Shown here: one piece after another, positions 61,307 to 64,000 of the stretch
Numbering within the stretch: position 1 is the first letter of the stretch
Layout of the letters: each line of letters starts with the position of its first letter
From: Chryseobacterium sp.
GTDB taxonomy: Bacteria > Bacteroidota > Bacteroidia > Flavobacteriales > Weeksellaceae
Assembly (NCBI GenBank): GCA_031286615.1
Contig: JAITUA010000003.1
Span: 124,001 to 188,000 of the forward strand
DNA length: 64,000 nt
Direction: 5' to 3'
Program-made: the position numbers and the translations under genes
Notes under the pieces: generated by a model
Databases searched by the model: none
Told to the model about the DNA's origin: nothing
Seen by the model: only the letters and a program-made list of their open reading frames with translations

Positions 61307-63937
61307 TTACACGTTTTTATCGTCTTCCAACAGCTCTTTGGCCTGATATTCCTGAACCAGGTCAATAGCATTGGAAATAACATCGCTTAAAGCAGTGATA
61401 AATGTTCCTTCTTCTGCCATTCCTATCGCATGCTTTAAAGCTTCAATCTCTTTAGGAATGATCTCATAACTAACGTCTCTGCCTGCAGAATTAATACCAT
61501 CAATAATCAATCCGTTGATTTCCTCTTCTGTTCTTCCGCGAAGATGTTTCTCATTTCGGATGATAATATAATCGAACATTCTTCCGGCAATCTTTCCGCA
61601 CTCTCTGATATCGCTATCTCTTCTGTCCCCAACACCGGAAATAATACCAATTTTCTTCGTAGACTCAACATTTTTCAGATAGTCTTCAATGGCTTCGTAC
61701 CCTGATGGATTATGAGCGAAATCGATCAATACCTTAAAGTTTTTAAACTTAAAGACATTCAGTCTTCCTGGTGTAAGCTGAGCACTTGGAATAAACGTTC
61801 TCAAAGAATTGGATATATCTTCAATTCCGAATCCATAAAGATAACTTGCCAAACTGGCTGCCAAAACATTTTCAATCATGAATCTGGCTTTCCCTTCCAT
61901 GGTGATCGGGAAATCTTTGGCTTTTCCTATTCTGATTTTCCAGTCACCCTTTTTAATGGTTACAAATCCTTCTTCATACACGCAGGTGATCTTTCCTTCT
62001 TTCGCAAATTTTACGATATGAGGATTGTTTTCATCCATGCTGAAGATGGCCACATTGGAATCAAGATCATTCACGATCTTCATGGAATATTGATTGTCTG
62101 CGTTCAGAACGCTCCAGCCACTCTTTTTAACGCTATCGAGTACAACACGTTTTACTTTGGTAAGATCCTTTAAACTGTGAATATCATTCATTCCCAAATG
62201 ATCTTCCTCAATATTGGTCAAAACCCCGATATCACATTGTGAAAAGCCAAGTCCGGAACGTAAAATCCCACCTCTGGCGGTTTCCAGCACTGCAAATTCT
62301 ACCGTTGGATCTTTCAAGATAAATTCTGCTGAAAGCGGTCCTGTAGTGTCCCCTTTTGACAGCATTGTATTTTGAATATAAATTCCGTCCGAAGTCGTGA
62401 ATCCCACTCTGTAGCCATTACTTTTTACAATATGCGAAATAAGTCTTGTAGTAGTTGTTTTTCCATTCGTCCCCGTCACGGCAATAATTGGAATGGTAAA
62501 AGGTTTCCCTTGCGGATAAAGCATATCTACCACCGGTGCAGCTACGTTTCTTGGAAGCCCTTCACTTGGAGCCAGGTGCATTCTGAAACCCGGAGCAGCA
62601 TTGACCTCAATAATAGCTCCACCACTTTCTTTTAAAGGCTGAGTCAGGTTCTCTGCCATCACATCAATACCGCAAACATCCAATCCTATAATTTTGGAAA
62701 TTCTTTCTGCCATCGTGATATTTTCCGGATGTACCATATCTGTTACATCAATGGATGTTCCTCCCGTTGAAAGATTCGCCGTTGATTTCAGGTATACCAC
62801 TTCTCCCCTTTGAGGAATGGTTTCCAGCGTATATTGAAGCTTTTCAAGAAGTTCCATTGTATCTTTATCTACCTCAATCTCGGTAAGAACATTTTCATGG
62901 CCATATCCTCTTCTCGGGTCCTTGTTTTCTTTCTCAATAAGCTGCTGAAGGCTCAGTTCGCCATCTCCTACAACATGGGCCGGAACTCTTCTTGCTGCTG
63001 CCACCATTTTATTATTGATTACCAGTATACGGAAATCATAACCTGTAATATATTTTTCAACAATTACTTTTCTGGAATATTTTTGTGCATGTTCCAGACC
63101 AATTTTAGCAGACTCCCATTCGGTGACATTAATGGAAGAACCTTTCCCGTGATTTCCATCCAAAGGTTTCAACACAATCGGATAGCCAATTTTTCTGATC
63201 ACAGTATTTAATCCTTCTTCGTCTACAACCAAATCACCAATCGGTACCGGAATCGCTGCATCATGAAGCATTCTTTTGGTTAATTCTTTATTACATGCGA
63301 TATCAACGGCAATAGAACTTGTTTTTCCGGTAATGGTAGCCTGAAACCTTTGCTGATTTACTCCATAACCCAATTGTACAAGAGAGTTTGTTCCCAGTCT
63401 GATCCAGGGAATTCTTCTTGAAGCGGCTTCTTCTACAATACTTCCTGTAGAAGGACCAAGACGAACACGTTCTCTGATTTCTTTTAATCTCTGAATGCAG
63501 GCATTTAAATCATAATCCTTCCCTTCTATCAGAGCTTCTGCAATCTTCGTTGCTTCTTCAGCAGCGTATATCCCTGCGTTTTCTTCAATATAATTGAAAA
63601 CTACATTATACACTCCCGGAGTTTTTGTCTCCCGGGTTCTTCCAAACCCTACATCCATTCCTGCCAGGGTCTGTATTTCTAAAGCGATATGCTCAATGAC
63701 GTGCCCCATCCAGGTTCCGGTTTCCACTCTATGGAAAAAACCACCTTCCACTCCTTCCGAGCATCGATGGGTAATCAATGAGGGTATTAATTTTTCAATC
63801 CTTTCCCTGAATCCTTCGATTTTATTGGTAGGATAATTCTCCATTTCTTCTAAGTCTAACCTCATCTGTATCAGCTTCTTTCTTCTGATGCTCCAGATGT
63901 TTGGACCGCGTAGTGCCTGAATCTTTTCGATTTTCAT
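61307..63937 (-). CDS. cphA: Cyanophycin synthetase
   Basis: 876 residues, full length for CphA1. After an N-terminal domain, the ATP-grasp part has the Lys/Gly loop IVLKPLDGNHGKG (254-266), GYDFRILVINNKMVAAARRVP and IIEVNAAPG metal site (442-450). The Mur-ligase-like part has P-loop GTNGKTTTT (489-497), DFAHNP (739-744) and GDRRDSD (770-776). It polymerises Asp and Arg into cyanophycin from ATP and a primer. No cyanophycinase gene is in the window; one may lie beyond it. Confidence 0.95.
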   Translation of the reverse strand: MKIEKIQALRGPNIWSIRRKKLIQMRLDLEEMENYPTNKIEGFRERIEKLIPSLITHRCSEGVEGGFFHRVETGTWMGHVIEHIALEIQTLAGMDVGFGRTRETKTPGVYNVVFNYIEENAGIYAAEEATKIAEALIEGKDYDLNACIQRLKEIRERVRLGPSTGSIVEEAASRRIPWIRLGTNSLVQLGYGVNQQRFQATITGKTSSIAVDIACNKELTKRMLHDAAIPVPIGDLVVDEEGLNTVIRKIGYPIVLKPLDGNHGKGSSINVTEWESAKIGLEHAQKYSRKVIVEKYITGYDFRILVINNKMVAAARRVPAHVVGDGELSLQQLIEKENKDPRRGYGHENVLTEIEVDKDTMELLEKLQYTLETIPQRGEVVYLKSTANLSTGGTSIDVTDMVHPENITMAERISKIIGLDVCGIDVMAENLTQPLKESGGAIIEVNAAPGFRMHLAPSEGLPRNVAAPVVDMLYPQGKPFTIPIIAVTGTNGKTTTTRLISHIVKSNGYRVGFTTSDGIYIQNTMLSKGDTTGPLSAEFILKDPTVEFAVLETARGGILRSGLGFSQCDIGVLTNIEEDHLGMNDIHSLKDLTKVKRVVLDSVKKSGWSVLNADNQYSMKIVNDLDSNVAIFSMDENNPHIVKFAKEGKITCVYEEGFVTIKKGDWKIRIGKAKDFPITMEGKARFMIENVLAASLASYLYGFGIEDISNSLRTFIPSAQLTPGRLNVFKFKNFKVLIDFAHNPSGYEAIEDYLKNVESTKKIGIISGVGDRRDSDIRECGKIAGRMFDYIIIRNEKHLRGRTEEEINGLIIDGINSAGRDVSYEIIPKEIEALKHAIGMAEEGTFITALSDVISNAIDLVQEYQAKELLEDDKNV

Positions 63938-63981
63938 AGTCTATTGGCATTTTAACAGTTAACAATAACTCCTTTCATAGT

Positions 63982-63989
63982 CAAAGATA
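63982..63989 (-). promoter_or_regulatory. -7 box upstream of cphA
   Basis: The minus strand reads TATCTTTG (TAnnTTTG), 45 bp upstream of the ATG. The -33 position falls beyond the window edge. It suggests cphA can be transcribed separately from any upstream gene. Confidence 0.45.
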
Positions 63990-64000
63990 ATGTAAAACCC

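Noticed and set aside
63952-63978. 8-codon frame MKGVIVNC upstream of cphA as a leader peptide
   Set aside because: Its ATG would coincide with the predicted transcription start from the -7 box at 63982-63989, so it would be leaderless; nothing else supports translation.

Overview
The window is an AT-rich stretch of a Bacteroidota chromosome, almost certainly family Weeksellaceae (Chryseobacterium or a close relative). The evidence is proteins with a C-terminal type IX secretion (T9SS) sorting domain, Bacteroidota-type promoters (TTTG - 19 nt - TAnnTTTG), an F-type ATP synthase operon that ends at gamma with no beta or epsilon gene in the window, flavobacterial operon neighbours (udk / septum initiator / mutA), a free-standing cyanophycin synthetase and a double-glycine peptide of the kind common in Chryseobacterium. 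No tRNA, rRNA, CRISPR array, transposase or phage gene was recognised.

Layout. 1-9.4 kb (mostly minus): two tandem T9SS-sorted jelly-roll proteins, M20 dipeptidase, a His-rich lipoprotein, a THUMP-like methyltransferase, methylmalonyl-CoA mutase small subunit, FtsB/DivIC-like protein, uridine kinase, ClpS and a CNNM/CBS membrane protein. 9.7-15.1 kb: ATP synthase atpB-E-F-H-A-G preceded by an AtpI-position membrane protein. 15.3-24 kb: ffh, an array of five outer-membrane beta-barrel genes, phoH, a DUF62 SAM hydrolase and a 2-oxoacid dehydrogenase E2. 24-28 kb: an orphan gene, a ClC transporter and rpsF-rpsR-rplI. 28-33.3 kb: an AraC regulator divergent from a TolC / HlyD / 14-TM MFS tripartite efflux system. 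33.6-44.1 kb: aldehyde dehydrogenase, thioredoxin-like protein, lipid A acyltransferase, glycosyltransferase, exonuclease, apaG, sucA-sucB and a START-like membrane protein. 44.3-53.4 kb: S41 peptidase, glycogen operon glgB-glgA-glgC, a CBM48-like esterase and an M17 aminopeptidase.

The most interesting part is 53.5-64 kb. A compact operon encodes two ATP-grasp ligases, a 90-residue orphan protein, an alpha/beta hydrolase, a YbdK-type carboxylate-amine ligase, a class I glutamine amidotransferase-like protein and an apparently circularly permuted (glutathionylspermidine-synthase-like) ATP-grasp protein. That is up to four ATP-dependent C-N ligases next to one hydrolase and one amidotransferase-like enzyme. 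Behind it lie a frameshifted membrane-protein gene, an unlisted 50-residue Cys-rich double-glycine (bacteriocin-like) peptide, a 42-residue single-TM protein, and cyanophycin synthetase, a further peptide-like polymer synthetase. I infer a peptide or amide-conjugate pathway of unknown product.

A second recurring theme is degenerate tandem repeats with 7- or 8-bp period filling many intergenic gaps (7.6, 10.6, 27.3, 31.5, 33.3, 37.6 and 58.8 kb). Some are arranged as long imperfect inverted repeats, including inside the ATP synthase and ribosomal-protein operons.
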